DNA of 64,000 bases, taken from the NCBI GenBank assembly GCA_034336665.1, contig CM067569.1, positions 19,723,820-19,787,819 on the forward strand. Direction: 5' to 3'. This DNA comes from Luscinia megarhynchos (Eukaryota; Chordata; Aves; Passeriformes; Turdidae). Position 1 is the stretch's first letter; the number at the start of each line of letters is the position of its first letter. This document shows positions 51,793-64,000 of this stretch, in pieces. Both the position numbers and the translations under genes were made by a program. The notes below the pieces were generated by a model, which saw only the letters and a program-made list of their open reading frames with translations, did not search any database and was not told the DNA's origin.

Positions 51793-54700
51793 ATGAGGGA
51801 AACTTGGCTGCTAAAACTACTTGATTAGTAGTCTTCCTGGTACTCAACATTTCTAAATTATGTAAAAATGCTGTTCCAGAAAGATTACTCTTCTGATTTT
51901 TACTGCCATTGCCAGGATAGGAGGTATGTTTTGTATTTTCAACTCCAGGTGCTTTCTGGTTTATTTGCAATATCAACTACCCTACACTCATTTGTTTAAA
52001 AAATAATTTAAACATATATAAAACTCCCATATGCATGTAATATATCAGCTATTGTTCTAGTTGGACCAACTTCCCTTTATTTATCTTTAAAGTAATATCC
52101 AGCTACATTTTAAATCCATCCAAAGAAAATACAGTCTGAAGACGGGGTGTGTTCTCTGCAATGCAATTTACTGTACAGTTAGAAAGCAAAATGTTAAATG
52201 AAGAGGATTGTTTGTTTTTTAATAAACACTCTGAGGTCTAGATTAAAACAAAACCAACATTTTAACTGAATGTCTAAAGTGATTCTCCTTTTTTCCAAGT
52301 TAGTCTTGCATATTTTTTTTTGGGTTTGGGTTGAATGAAGATTTTCCTTTAGACATCAACAAGGGGTAATAAGTGTATATAACATTAAATAATGTAACTT
52401 AGGTGTAGATCCCAAATGTATTTGGATGTACAGATTTACTACAGAGTACTTTTTCTGATGATTCGGTGTAAAAATGTGTGAATTCAGGTGGCTTTTTACA
52501 TCTTGCCTGCCATTGCATGAAAAGTTGGGGTTTCTTCACAATGTGTGTATGTCATGCTTTTCTGTTCTATTTCTCAAGCTCTTACAGGAATTAAATTTGT
52601 AATTTAGAACATTTTAATTTTTGTTAATCCTATCTGAACACTTGTGTAACATCAAAAGCACAGTTGCTTTAGAGTGTTCAGAAAACTAAAATAAACTTTT
52701 CAGACAAAAATGTTTTGATTGTGAAAATAGATGAGTTTGCAATTGAGAATGTTTGAAAAGGCAATACTGCTGAGTGCCAGTTTCTGTATACAATATAAGT
52801 GTGGTTTTCAACTATCAAGCCCCCCTGCTTTGAATTCAGAATTTGCTTACAACTTTCTTGTACAATACAACTCCAAAGTGAATGACCAACCCAAAAAGAT
52901 TCTTCTTGGCTGTGAAGAAGTGTTTTGTGATCCAGCCAGTGTACTGGGAAAAGTGGGGGTGAGTGTGGACTGAAATAAATGGGCAAATAAAGGTTAAGTC
53001 TTTCTAAGATGACTGTTAATTATGCACTGTATTTAGTTAGAAAGATCCTGAATGTGTTTGTGACAGATTTGAGAGCCACTGGGCTTGATTTTTTCATGAG
53101 TTTTTTTTTTTAGACATCTGCCATGTTTTCATCAATGTGGCTGTCTGAAATAGAGCACCTGCCATGGAGAAGGAAACTTCCTGAATTTTAAAAAATGAGC
53201 CAGATATTTGTATTGATTAGCACTATGCTGTTTCTATATAAAAAGTACTGATAATGCAGTAGCCACAATGAGAAGCATCTGTATTTAGCTTGGGTGACCT
53301 GTACAGGTAGGTAATGTGGGAAGCAGTGCATGCTGCTGCTTATGGCTTCTGAAAAGTATTTGAGCTTTCAGCTCTGATTTCCCTGGCCAATTTTAACCAG
53401 TCTGTCAGAAAATAAAATTTAAGTTTTGCTTCAAATGAATCATTAGTGTCTATAGGTGAACAGTCTGCTGCTAAACAGAATTTTTTTGTTTGTTTTGAAG
53501 TACAGGCCAATTTTAAGATGAGCATATAAACTGGGTCAACAGTTAGTTCATCTTTGTTCCAAAACATGGAGACTTAAAGCAAATAATGGATTTTGTAGTA
53601 GCACTTGCTAGTGCATACAGCTGTGGGAAGCCCTCTTTTCATCCATGTTCTTCTAAATCTGAAGTGAGAACCCATTATCTCCACACAATAAATACATTAA
53701 GTACTCTGCCAAGATAAAAGTTTTTTTAAAGGGAATGTTTTGATAATGGGTCTGCTTCTCTGTTTAGAGCACTGCTATGTGATTAGTCTATCAGAAACTT
53801 CACTAAACCATTTGTGAATTTCATTTAATCACTTTTTAATGCCACAGGATGGTGGGCTGCCTACTTGCTTTTTCTATCCTCTGGCATTACTGGCTTTTGC
53901 ATATCCAGATAGGATTGTATATCTTCTAAAATGACATTGGAAAGATACTTACTGCACAGGCATTGCTTTTGTTCCTGCAAGCAAGTTCCTCTGGAGAAAT
54001 ACTGTGTTTAAATAATTGACATTTTTATACAGCCACCCTAGCACATAAGCTGGGAGTTTGCTTTGGTTTCCCCCTTTTGGTCTCTGAAGGAGTGCAAAAT
54101 GTGACCAGTTTTCAACAGCTTGTCTTTATGGTTGCTGTTTGGGGCAAGGCTGTTTGTTCCCCTTCCCCCTCCTTGCCCTCCTCCCCAAAAATGTGGGTAT
54201 AGCTTGAACCATCTTGCTTAATAGAAATTGGAAGCTCTCTGCTTAGATGATGTAGTCCTTCCTCTTTTATGGAAGAAATAAAGATCTTACAGACAATACT
54301 CCTCTTACCATTGTTGTTTCTTAAGAGTTTCTGGTTCTTGAATTCAGGCTTTTTGAGAACTCTTCAGTTGGCTGCTCAGTGCTTTTCTTCCCACTTCTTG
54401 GTACAGGGGCCAGGGATTTAAGTAAATAGTGGCATAAGCAGTAGCCAGTCTTGACCAAGTATTTTAGGTAAATACAATTGTAAATATTTTCAGTTGAGGC
54501 AGAGTGCAACATAGAAAGTGCTTATTGAAATTCATGTATGAAAATATATGGTGAATGCTGGATTGGAAGGAGTGGAGACTGCAGATAATCATTACATTAT
54601 GCTTTTTTTGATATCTGAGTGTTTTGAAGCCACAGTGTCTATTAATTCCAGAATTACATTCCAAAGTGTATAAAGGGCACACAAATTGTTTTTTGAGGGT

Positions 54701-55289
54701 AGTCCTAGGTGTGTTTCTTTAACTAAAGTTTCAGGTTAAGAAAACCAAAACACTCAACACTTTTACAGTTCTGGTACTAAAACAGTAAAATTGATAGCAC
54801 TTTCTTATCACTATCATTACTGAAGAGCTAACACAAATGAGAAGGTTACATTTTGCTCTAACTTCAACATGACCAGTATCTAGCCAGATTTGCCCAATGA
54901 AGTATATATACACAGCTTCACTGAAGACAGCAAAATTCTGTAATTGTCAGTGCTTCAGGAATTTCTTCACTGGAATGTGTCCGGAAAGCATCAGCTCAGG
55001 GAAAGACAAGTCTCCAGTCTGTGGACTAGTAAACTGAATAGTCTGAGCTGGAGTTTAGGGCTCCTGCTATCTTGAATGAATTCTTGACTCTGCAGCTTAT
55101 GGTTCAAGTCTGTTGGAATTGAAGATCGCCAAAGAATTTTGGATCCCTTGGATCTTTTCCAGGTTAATGCCCTGTGGCACAGCAGCCCTGCAGTAGCTGT
55201 TAGCACTGCTGCCATCTAAAATCAGTGTCTCATACCAGGGGTTAGCCCTGGAGTCACAAAAGCCCCTGCTGTTGCTGGACTTCTGTTGG

Positions 55290-55295
55290 AATAAA
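55290..55295 (+). terminator. TM9SF3: Candidate distal polyadenylation signal of TM9SF3
   Basis: AATAAA followed 15-35 bases later by GAGTGTTGGAGCAGTGTGTT, a good GT-rich downstream element. It would give a 3' UTR of about 3.9 kb. Confidence 0.4.
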
Positions 55296-55330
55296 GCCAC
55301 ACTGAGAGTGTTGGAGCAGTGTGTTTATGG

Positions 55331-58300
55331 CTTGCATTCTTCAGGAGCATCATACCTCATTTAAGAAAAAAGGTTTTGGTGCCATTTGTTTTCTAAAGCC
55401 TTTCAAGGGAACATTTCCATTCTGCTAAATGGCTTCAGTGAGAAAATTCTTAAAACTTGCAGAGGAGACATCTTTGTGTTCTGCAAGTAGTGTACTTTTA
55501 TCCAGGGGTACATTTTCTGTTCAGGAAAGGGGTTCTTCCTTACTTTCAGTATTTACTTTCATTCAATGGTTCTGAAATTTTTCTTCCAATTTTGAGAGTT
55601 TGGCTTTTGTGGGAAAGCTGTAAAGATGATGGGAGGACCCAAAAGTTGGAAGGCTTTGTGTAGTTCTTGGAGAAAATGATAAGAAAATGGCTTTTTTTTT
55701 CTGGTGGACCAACCTATTTGAAAGGCAGACCTTGGAAGAGATATGCTGTTAACAATGTCATTGCCCCCAGCCCTGTACCAGTTACAGCATTTTTATTTTC
55801 ATCAGTTTATTTGCCACAGTGCAAGGCTTCTGCAAAAAAACAAAGACTCATCTGCTGTGAACAAGGGAGTAATACTGCCTGGTGCCAGCAATTTTGGCTT
55901 TTTGATGCATTGATTTTCTCACCAGCTCTTAAAAATACAATACAGAACAATTTGTCAAATATCTCTGGAGGTTCTACTGTGCTGAGGCTTGTTTTGTTAT
56001 GAAAACCAAGACCACTTGAACCTTCCTTACATTCTAGATACATCTCCTTCAGCACCATGAGCTTGGAGCATTCCAAAACTTACCTTCACAAGCTCCTGCT
56101 TATCCATCAGGTGACACAGCATTCCAGAAAACACATGCATTTCTATAACTGGGAGTTTATGTGCAGTTAACAAAATACCTAATTTTATGGAACTGTTATT
56201 AGGTTCTCCTAATACTGTGAGGTGCTTACCCATATGATGCAGTGGTTACCTAGAGAGATTCCAGTTCCCCAAAGCCTAGACCTAAGTCCTGTAAACTGGA
56301 AATGCTGGATGTGGGTGAGAAAGGCCAGTCTCCAGCAGTTCTGTGTAACAACCTGCCCGACCTAGAAAAGCATGCTATGCTTACACACCATACAGTGACT
56401 ATTTTTTTTCTCAACTGTGTCACAAGCTTTTATTTGGTTTCTGAAATGTTTTGAGAGCTGTAGTAACTTTTTCTGAGAAGCTTCGAAACAGGGCTGAGAA
56501 CATCATGTGAAGCTCAATTGTGAACTCCCTTGAAGAATTGAAGGAAGCTTTTGTGGCTGCTTGTTCTCATTTTCCAAAGGTTTGTATCAGGAATTCCAGA
56601 CTTAAAGCACTAAGCAAGCACAGTGGTTTTCTGTGCTACTAGACATGTAATTCTTTAAATTTCATTTTATGCCGTTTTTTCATTCTGGATCACTTGTCTT
56701 ATCACTTTATTGGGCTGAGAAAAGTGGGTTATGTAATTAACTTAGTGTGAGGCTTCTCTTGCTCTGCTACACAGGAGTAACTACAAGAATGGGATGGAAA
56801 TACTATCCTTACTTTCTTAATGTCTGACCAGACATTAGCAGGTGAATAGTGAACATTACCTACTGTTTGCTTTAAAGAGATGTGACAGTTTTACAGAGTC
56901 AGGCACCTGTTTGCCTGCAAGAATTGGAGATCTGTATAATAAAATGTTGAAGCAATGCTGTTAATTACTTAAGTTCTGCATTTGGATTCTGCAGAATCCT
57001 TTTCAGTAATTTTAATTGGCAAGATAAAAGGTGATTTTTGCTGAGATTTTTTTTCCATTTATCTCACTAACAGAAAGCTATCAAACACCCACTTTTGTCT
57101 GAAGCTGAAATTACCATAAATTTTAATTATGTGTATAGCAAAATAAATAATGAAGAAGGAAATCACTTTTCCTGGTTTGAGTGATCTAAAGAGTGACTTG
57201 TAAGATTAAGCTATTTTAAGGTGTTGTTTACCTAAGAAGAGGAAATACCTGTGTGTTCTCTGTGGTTTGGATGAATATATTTAACTGTAGTTAAATCTCT
57301 CTACAGAAATCCTGTGCAGAAGGTGTCACTGGGAAAATTCTCTAAGGCGATTTTTGATGGAGCAACATTTCTGCTTTTCTAGGAGATTCATTAAATTTTA
57401 CCCACTTGTCAAGCAGCCTTAACTCAGGTAGCATATGTTCCAGCCTCTGTAAAGGATGCGTGCCTGTCAACAGGGAAATGCAACTATCCCATCTTCATCT
57501 CATAACAGAGGATTGGAGATATGTTTATACTTTCCCAGATTTATGCCTCTGCATAAAGAGAAGGAGGGGGAAAAATATCCTATGGCAAAAAGTACTTTGG
57601 AAAAACCAATGGATTCAGCTCTTCAAATTTTGAACAGCAGATGCTTTTCCAAAGATGTTCCCATGCCCTTCTTCTTAACCTTGCAGCAGAGATCACCAAA
57701 ACCACCAGCTTTGCTCAGTGCTTTCCAAGCATAACTGACTCCTGTGTGAACCCTGAAAATGGATTTTAAGTGAAGTAATGAAACATCAGTTTGACATGCC
57801 TCAGTTTGGGAAACTGGTCAAGGCAAAATTCATGCTTCCAGATAAGACAGATTTCTCTCCCTGCCTCCCACAGCTTGTCCCTATACAACTCAAAATTACC
57901 CCAGAAGTATCTTGGTTTTTCTCACATAGTTCAAGGATTGCATTAATGATGGGAAAAATGTTTGTTGCTTTTTTTATGCGGGGTGACTTCAAATCCTTCC
58001 CGCTGCTACTTTGGTGAACAAAAAGGAATTTTCCAACCATGGCTTACTTCTAGTTCCTCTAAGTGTCACTGCCTGTTCTGACAAGGCTGTTGTTAATTAT
58101 ACATTGACTTGTTAATGCACAGGTGAATGTGCCTGTAACTGCAGTGAGCTCTGTACAGTGGATTTCAGAACCCCTGGAACACATTTAAGCATGTATGTAT
58201 CAGCATCTTAAAAGATTCCTTTTAGGTAGCAAATCATTTATCCTTATGGGAGGTACTTCCTGAGTGTTAATGCAATAAACTTAATTTAAAAATTACCCAC

Positions 58301-61300
58301 CCCCAATATACTGCACAATGACGTAAAATGGGTGATGAAAAGAAGAAAGAGCAGGAGTTGATACTTATTTTATCACTTGGATTTGTCTGTGATGCTCAGA
58401 GAAGAAGGGACATCCCAAGAGTGGTCAACTCTATGAGTGATAAGGGAGTTGAGAGCAATAGACTGCTAGATACAAACCAGTCAGAGAAAAAAGGAGATGG
58501 GGAAGTGAAGAGGTTTTGTCAGGGTAAAAAGGCCTGTAATGGTACTTGGAGTAAATGAGCCTCTGCTGGAAGGGGGTGAAGCAAAGGGAGGGTGATGGTT
58601 CTGCAGAGGGCCCCTTGGTGCCTCTAGGCAGGGATGCAGCTCATTGGGCTACACCTGCAGCAGGAGTTCTTTCCTACCATAAAAAGAAGCAATGAAAGAA
58701 AATAAAGAAGTGAGGGGCACTAGAAATGCAGAGGGAAGGATAAAGAGAATGCTCTGGGTTCAGAAGAGTCATGCTCCATCTCTCCAGGACTCTATCCGCC
58801 CTTGTATTGGTGATGCAAATACCTTGGTGTGTTCGGGTTTTTTTGTAAACTTGGCAGCAGCTGTGGAATCGGCAGTGGAGCAGGCTCCAAGGGAGTGGTG
58901 CCTCAGTCACTTTGTTAGAAGAATTGGTGGACCCCAAGTGCTGGGAAGAGGGAGGAAGCAGGTCTTGTGGAAGACCTAACAAACTTTGTGTGTGTTTTGG
59001 CCTCAGGACACGTTGTGTGCATTAGCACTAAGTAGCTCACACATAGCTTTGCTCATGGATGCTATTCAGAAAGAGCTGTGTGCATTCCTGCTCAGCGAGG
59101 CTTGAAAGGACGGTGGATTTTGTCTGTCTGTTGGGCAGGAGAGGGTTCTGCAAAGGAAAAGACTGCCTTTGACACCAGTGGATATTGATTGTTTTCTTTC
59201 CAGATAATTAACTATTGGTGTCACGAGTTGCTCTGCTGATGTGAGACTTCACTGACTTTTTAAGAGCTCAGATGAAAAAGATCCTTTTCACAGGGCGTTC
59301 TGTGTTCCTTAGTTGCACTGATGTGGCCCTGACAATCCAGAGCTGATCTCCTAAGCACCAGGTAGCAGTCATTGCTCTGGGTACACTGCTTTGTCTGCCA
59401 GTTGCCAAGTGCCATGATTGTTACTGAGAACTATTTCTGGAAGGTTTGAGCAGTTCTCATGTTAGAGACTTCCAGAGTTCCCCATAGTAAGCCCACATTA
59501 TTTTTTGTATGTGGATAATAGTGATAAACTCCTCTGAACTCCCTCACAGACTCACTCTAATTGCACAATTAAGGATCTGTATTTTAATTTGCTCTCCTCC
59601 TCCTTCAAAGCTGTAGGATGTCCTCTTCTACGTCCATCCATGTCTATAATAGAGGTTCTGTGTGCAGAAGAGGCCGGGCTCCCCAGTGTAAATGCCATGC
59701 TGGAAGAGGTTAACAAGCACTTCCCAAGTGGTCAAAAGACTGTTCTTAGTGGGTGACAGCCCAGCTTTCCACAGGGATAACAAGGATTCATGATGCTGAC
59801 CAGGGAAGCTGTGGACCACCCTTACAAAGGTTCAAGCTTTTGTTTTCCAGCTTCCCATACCCTCAGCAAGTTATATTGCCAGGACCTTTCTGCAGAGAGA
59901 AAAGAGCAGCTAGTGCTCATCCTATAAAAGCTAGGAGTTCTGAAACACAGACAGGTGATCAGCTTCTCATTTTAAAATAACCATTAGACTGCTCTTCCAT
60001 CTGACAAAATCAAAGAAAGAAAAAACCTAATACAAAAAAAGTAAAAGTAGTTAGCATGTAAATAGCAGAATAAAATTCAGAAAATTGATAAAGTTACCTT
60101 ATTAAGTTTAATCTCGATTGCTGTTTGTCTACACTCCTCTTCAAAAACCTACAGTGATGGAAACTCCCTGGTTCTTCATGGCAATCTGCTCCAGGACTTC
60201 CCTGTTTACCAGCTAGACAGTTTGCCTGAACCCTAGATCTTCCTTGGTTCATTGAACACCAGCTGTAAGAAACTCCCATGTGTTTGATTAGCAGAGCTGC
60301 TCACCATCATCTTTATGGCAGAGTTTGATGCAGCCTTTTTGGCTCCTGTGAAGGTTTGAAGACAATTTTAAATATTAAATGAGAGGCAGGGGCAAGAGTC
60401 AGGAGCAGTTTTCAGTAGACTGCATTGCTGCTGAGGGGATGCCTGAATCATGATGTGCCCTTTTGTGCTGAGTTATCATTCACTGCTGTGGGCTGCAAGA
60501 GAAGTGACAAATTTATGGATGGCAAATGATTGTCTGAGTGAAGGGAGGGCTTGGAGCCTGTGCTGTATTGGAAATGCTGCTTGATGATCCTGCTGTGGGA
60601 GCTTGGTGGTACACAGCTGAAGGAGCAGCTTTGGCACAGGGAGACGGTGGTATACACGTTCACCCCAAGAACACCCCACTGGGTTCGTGCCCTTGCCAGC
60701 TCTGCTCTGCTCACCAGGATGGCAGCTGTACCCTCTGTGCCTAATGCTGCGGCTGCTGAGCAGCCTGGGCAAAGATGACCAACCTGAAAATATTGCTCCA
60801 GCCTCAGCCTAACATCTTGGCAGAGCAGGGCCTTCCTAGGCAGTGTTGAATTCACATGGAAGCACCTGGCTGGCCTTTGTGAGATTATTTGTAAGACGAT
60901 TCAGCACTCAGTGAGATGGCTGGGCTTTGGGCATCTGCCCATTCCGTGTCACTATGCAAACAGCAGAGTCATCGTGCCTGTGTGATCTACCCCCACCACA
61001 AGCCAGAAGCCCTGACAGTATGATGCTTTCCAGTGTGTTACCCCATGCTCTGCTGTTAGAGGTGTCCCAGGTATTGTACAGGCTCAAACAGCCACTAGAT
61101 CACATACCAAGGTGTGGATTTTGATGCAATTGAGCATCTTGCATGTGATCCATCTTCCTGATCTCCCAGGCTTTGCTGGATATGGATCATCCCAAAGCCC
61201 AAATTTCCAGTGAAACAGCCTAATTGCCCCTGAAAACTACTGTGAAAAGCAGGCAAGAGGGATAAATGCACATCTTGATGTTTAGTCCAATCTTTCTTAT

Positions 61301-61380
61301 TTCTCCCGCTCTTTAGTTCGGAGTGGTTTTTTCCCCCTCGTTCTCCATCCACGGTCTAACAACTCCACTCACACTCGGGT
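55331..61380. other. TM9SF3-TLL2 intergenic region
   Basis: About 6 kb without a recognisable gene, RNA gene or transposon. Short open frames on both strands (up to 135 codons, at 60448-60855 minus) overlap each other in opposite frames, lack splice context and resemble no protein I know. Confidence 0.65.
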
Positions 61381-61617
61381 TTTGAGGCTGCGGCGTGAAA
61401 CGTCGATTCTCCCGGCGGCGCATCAGCTAATTCTCTTTGGCCGGCCCCGAAGCACCGGCGGAGGTTGGTTGAACCGCACAGGGCAGCGGCGGGCAGCGGC
61501 GGGCAGCGCCCATCGGCGGTGCGCTGCTCTCCGCCGCTCGCCGCACGTTCCGCTCGCCGCCGCGGCTCCGCTCCCCGGGCGGGGCGGGCGGGGCGGGGCC
61601 GGCGCGCGGGCGCGGCG

Positions 61618-61627
61618 CTGATTGGCC
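61618..61627 (-). promoter_or_regulatory. Inverted CCAAT box
   Basis: CTGATTGGCC is the reverse complement of a GGCCAATCAG NF-Y-type site and lies 90-100 bases upstream of the TLL2 ATG, the usual distance for such a box. Motif seen, function inferred. Confidence 0.45.
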
Positions 61628-61716
61628 GCCGGCCCGTGAGTGGCAGGCGGCGCCCCCCGGCCGCGCCGGCCGCCGCGCAGCGCCCTCAGCCCGGGCAGCC
61701 GCCGCCGCTCGCCGCC

Positions 61717-61846
61717 ATGGGCCGCGGGGCCGCCCCGCTCCGCCGCCTGCTGCTCGCCCTGCTGCTGCTGCCCGCCGCCGCCGCGGCGCCGGGGGAACCG
61801 GGGACGGCGGAGGAGCTGGGGGAGTACCGCGACCCGTGCAAAGCCG
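61717..61846 (+). CDS. TLL2: TLL2 exon 1 (tolloid-like 2), partial gene
   Basis: First coding exon of a BMP1/tolloid-family astacin metalloproteinase, secreted enzymes that process procollagens and BMP antagonists. The ATG sits in a perfect Kozak context (GCCGCCATGG). It is the first ATG after an in-frame TGA at 61396-61398. Residues 1 to about 24 form an arginine- and leucine-rich signal peptide (MGRGAAPLRRLLLALLLLP, then alanines), followed by the short acidic start of the prodomain and EYRDPCKA, which matches the conserved DPCKA at the start of BMP1, TLL1 and TLL2. The donor GTAGGG begins at 61847, after one base of the next codon. Only position beside TM9SF3 distinguishes TLL2 from its paralogues. 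The prodomain, astacin, CUB and EGF exons are outside the window. Confidence 0.85.
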
Positions 61847-64000
61847 GTAGGGAAGCGGGCTGGCTGAACTCTGGGAGAAGTTTGGAAGCGCGGCGGCGGC
61901 GGGCAGGTGTCCGTGCGAGGCGCTGCTCGGTGCCGCGGGTCCGCCCGGCCGAGCCGTGCCCGCGCTCACCTGGCGGCGGGAGCATCCCGGGCATCCCCGG
62001 CGCTCCGGGCCGGCTGCTCCGGTGCCGGCTCTGTGCCCGCTGCCCGCCCTGCCCGGGCTGGGGCTGTGCCGGCTCTCGCTGGGGCTCGCCCCGCGCTCCC
62101 GCACCTGTCCCGCTCCCGCCCGGCACTCCCGTCTGCAGAGCCGGGAAAATGCCCGCCCGTGCTTTGCGTTTTGCGGTTGGGGTTCTCCCTCCCCCGCCGC
62201 CCCCGAGCCTTTCGGCTTTTCCTGTGCATTTTCTGTGCGGGTTCGTAGCCTTTTGGCAGCTGCTGGAGCGTGCCCCGGCTCTGTCCGGCCCGAGTTGCGG
62301 TGCGTGTCCCGGGAGCGCTCGCACGCAGCCCGGGCATCCCGGTACCGCATCTTCCCCGGGAGCCTCCCGCTGCTCCCTCCACCCCTTTCCTGGAGTTTTC
62401 GTTCCCTTGGCAGACCGCACTATGCTCGTTCTGAGCTCGTTGCTTTTTATCTGTCTGGGTTCTAAAAGAGCTGCTGTCATTCCTAGTGTTTCGTTCCTTT
62501 AATTTAAAGAGAATTTGGACCCAGGTTTTCTCTTTAAAAAACTAGGAGGTACTCTTGATGTGAGTGTAGCTCGTTTTGGTTCTAGCTATTGGAGAATGTT
62601 GTAGTCTTGTGAATTGCTTCTCTGCTGAGAAATTGGCGACTGATACCTTTTTAGTTGTGTTGCATTTACAGGTAATTGTGTGCGAAGTCCTGTTTTCTTG
62701 ATGCTGTAGGAGTTGGAAAAAGAAATGTTTCTTCGTGTGTGGTGTTCTTGGTCTCTTGACTTGGGGCTTTTAGCCCCTGAATGTGCTCCTCGCTGTTGCT
62801 GTGTCCCTTGGTGATAGCTTCTCTCGTTATCAGCTCTCTCCTGCCTGCTTTTGCGGCGCTTGCAGCCGTATCTGCTCGCAGAGACGAGCTCTGTCAATGT
62901 AATGTCTTTCAGAGCTTCTCTGCCTGGTACAGCAAGTTTAGCTGGCTTTGTATAGGCTGAGTGTGGTGGGTTTCCTTCCAAAATTCAGCTCAGTCCTCTC
63001 CAGAGAGTGTATTTTGCACAAAACATTCCCTTGATCAGCAAGTCATCTGTCATTTGATATATAGTTTGGTGTGTGTGGAGGTTAAGTCTTTGTAATGAAT
63101 ATGGGATCCAGCCCGAGCATGCTTTACTGTATTTGTGTCTGCTTCTAAATGGTAACAAATTGATCTCTCTAGTGAAACTAGTTGTTAGCGACACACCTAT
63201 GGTTTAGACTTGGAGGGTTACAGGTACAGCACTTCAGCCTTCCCATCTGAAAATGTGTTATCCTTGCTTTCTCCTCAAAATTATACCACCATCTCTGCTG
63301 CCTCACTTGCCCTTGTGACTGCTGGGTGCTGCTGTCAGATCAAGTACATGGAGGATGGAGGAATGCTTCTTTAAGGAGCACATAGGGAACATTTACTTTA
63401 TTTGACTTCTCTACATCTAACAGGGAACCTGTGGCGTAAAAGGGGAAAAAAGTATTTTCCCAGCCTTCCATTTGCCTGCCTTCATTGCAGGACCTTTTAT
63501 TTATTTTCTCCTGCAGTCCCCTCATTTCCCAAGTTGTCTTGCTCTCGCTTCTGCATGCACACAGAAAAGACCCTGGACTGCCAAGGACAGCTTCCCTCCA
63601 TTTACATCAGCACCTCTTCTTGTGGTGGACAGAAAAACTTTGTGTGAGTTATTCCTGTAAATTCAATTCAGGCAGGATCAATCACACAAATTATCTTTAT
63701 TTTCTGACTTCTCAGTGTTTGCCTTTTATGCTTTTCCAATGTCTTTTTTCCAACAGAAGAGGAGGAGTGAACGAGACGTGTGGAGGTCACACAGGTGATT
63801 CCTTTTCCTCCCAGGAGAGGCTGATGTTTCTGGTGGTGGGGGCTGCCAGGCACCTTGCCCAGCACTGCTCTGTCTCCCTGACCTGAGGCTGCAGTTTGAG
63901 TCTGCCTTTCTCACCAGTCTGCATGTGTGGAGGACAGTACAGGGCCTTCTGCTTTGCTGCAGCCTCCTGCACTGCTGAGCACCATTACCAGCTTTCTCAA
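61847..64000 (+). other. TLL2: Start of TLL2 intron 1
   Basis: The intron begins in the CpG island and becomes AT-rich after about 62.4 kb. It runs past the window edge: no sequence resembling the second tolloid exon (which should continue with a hydrophobic-acidic prodomain segment) is found. Open frames at 63485-63886 and elsewhere are unrecognised and probably fortuitous. Confidence 0.7.

Larger units (their letters stand above)
51428..55330 (+). other. TM9SF3: TM9SF3 3' UTR, extent inferred
   Basis: AT-rich non-coding sequence with many canonical AATAAA signals: 51787-51792, 52221-52226, 52690-52695, 52974-52979, 52986-52991, 53687-53692, 54277-54282 and 55290-55295. The last is followed by a GT-rich stretch, the expected downstream element. 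Pumilio-type TGTANATA sites occur at 52374-52381 and 54479-54486. Several alternative 3' ends are likely; the real end needs transcript data. Confidence 0.5.
61385..62400 (+). promoter_or_regulatory. TLL2: TLL2 CpG-island promoter
   Basis: A strongly GC- and CpG-rich block runs over the TLL2 first exon and into intron 1. Upstream of the ATG are clustered GC boxes (61577-61598) and an inverted CCAAT box (CTGATTGGCC, 61618-61627) about 90 bases before the start. No TATA box is evident. The long open frames across the island on the minus strand (up to 307 codons) are a product of base composition. Confidence 0.75.

Noticed and set aside
60448..60855. Overlapping frames of 135 and 98 codons (minus) and 75 codons (plus) in the intergenic region before TLL2
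   Set aside because: Frames on both strands overlap, with no homology I recognise and no exon-like boundaries.
61427..62350. 307-codon open frame on the minus strand over the TLL2 promoter, with further long frames nearby
   Set aside because: The region is a CpG island, so stop codons are rare in all frames. The translation is low-complexity Arg/Ala/Pro/Gly and overlaps the sense TLL2 exon.
63485..63886. 133-codon frame in the TLL2 first intron, considered as TLL2 exon 2
   Set aside because: It lacks the expected continuation of the tolloid prodomain after DPCKA and shows no family motif.
1..64000. CRISPR arrays, insertion sequences, operons or other prokaryotic systems
   Set aside because: The sequence is a spliced vertebrate locus; no regularly spaced repeats or bacterial genes were seen.

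Overview
This is a vertebrate nuclear genome window, almost certainly from a bird. The reasons are: large spliced genes with consensus GT-AG introns; AT-rich introns punctuated by two CpG islands; and three degraded CR1 LINE fragments of the avian type. The arrangement PIK3AP1 - TM9SF3 - TLL2, head to tail on the + strand, matches the order and relative orientation of these genes in the human 10q24.1 region as I remember it. There is no prokaryotic or plasmid content.

Layout. Positions 1-3445 hold the last four coding exons of PIK3AP1 (BCAP, the B-cell adaptor for PI3-kinase), ending in a proline-rich tail. Positions 3446-7485 are its 3' UTR plus a short intergenic region. A minus-strand CR1 fragment (about 7486-7872) abuts the CpG-island promoter of TM9SF3. 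TM9SF3 (transmembrane 9 superfamily member 3, a nine-pass Golgi/endosomal membrane protein) is complete: 15 coding exons from the ATG at 8164 to the stop at 51425-51427, coding for 581 residues. I placed every splice junction by hand; the reading frame stays open throughout and the length agrees with the mammalian protein apart from a shorter signal peptide. A long 3' UTR follows, perhaps to about 55.3 kb. Positions 55.3-61.4 kb are intergenic with no recognisable gene. A second CpG island (about 61.4-62.4 kb) carries the promoter and first coding exon of TLL2 (tolloid-like 2, a BMP1/tolloid metalloproteinase), whose first intron runs off the window.

The three genes are not a functional unit: an immune signalling adaptor, a housekeeping secretory-pathway membrane protein and a secreted protease are simply old neighbours. 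I found no novel biological system. The points worth a second look are regulatory or structural: a secretory-stress-type TGACGTGG element inside a G-quadruplex-prone stretch of the TM9SF3 promoter, a CR1 element butting against that promoter, a trinucleotide repeat serving as the acceptor tract of one exon, a tRNA-like (SINE-like) fossil in intron 1, a long unexplained open frame in intron 9, and a dense G-quadruplex motif upstream of TLL2.
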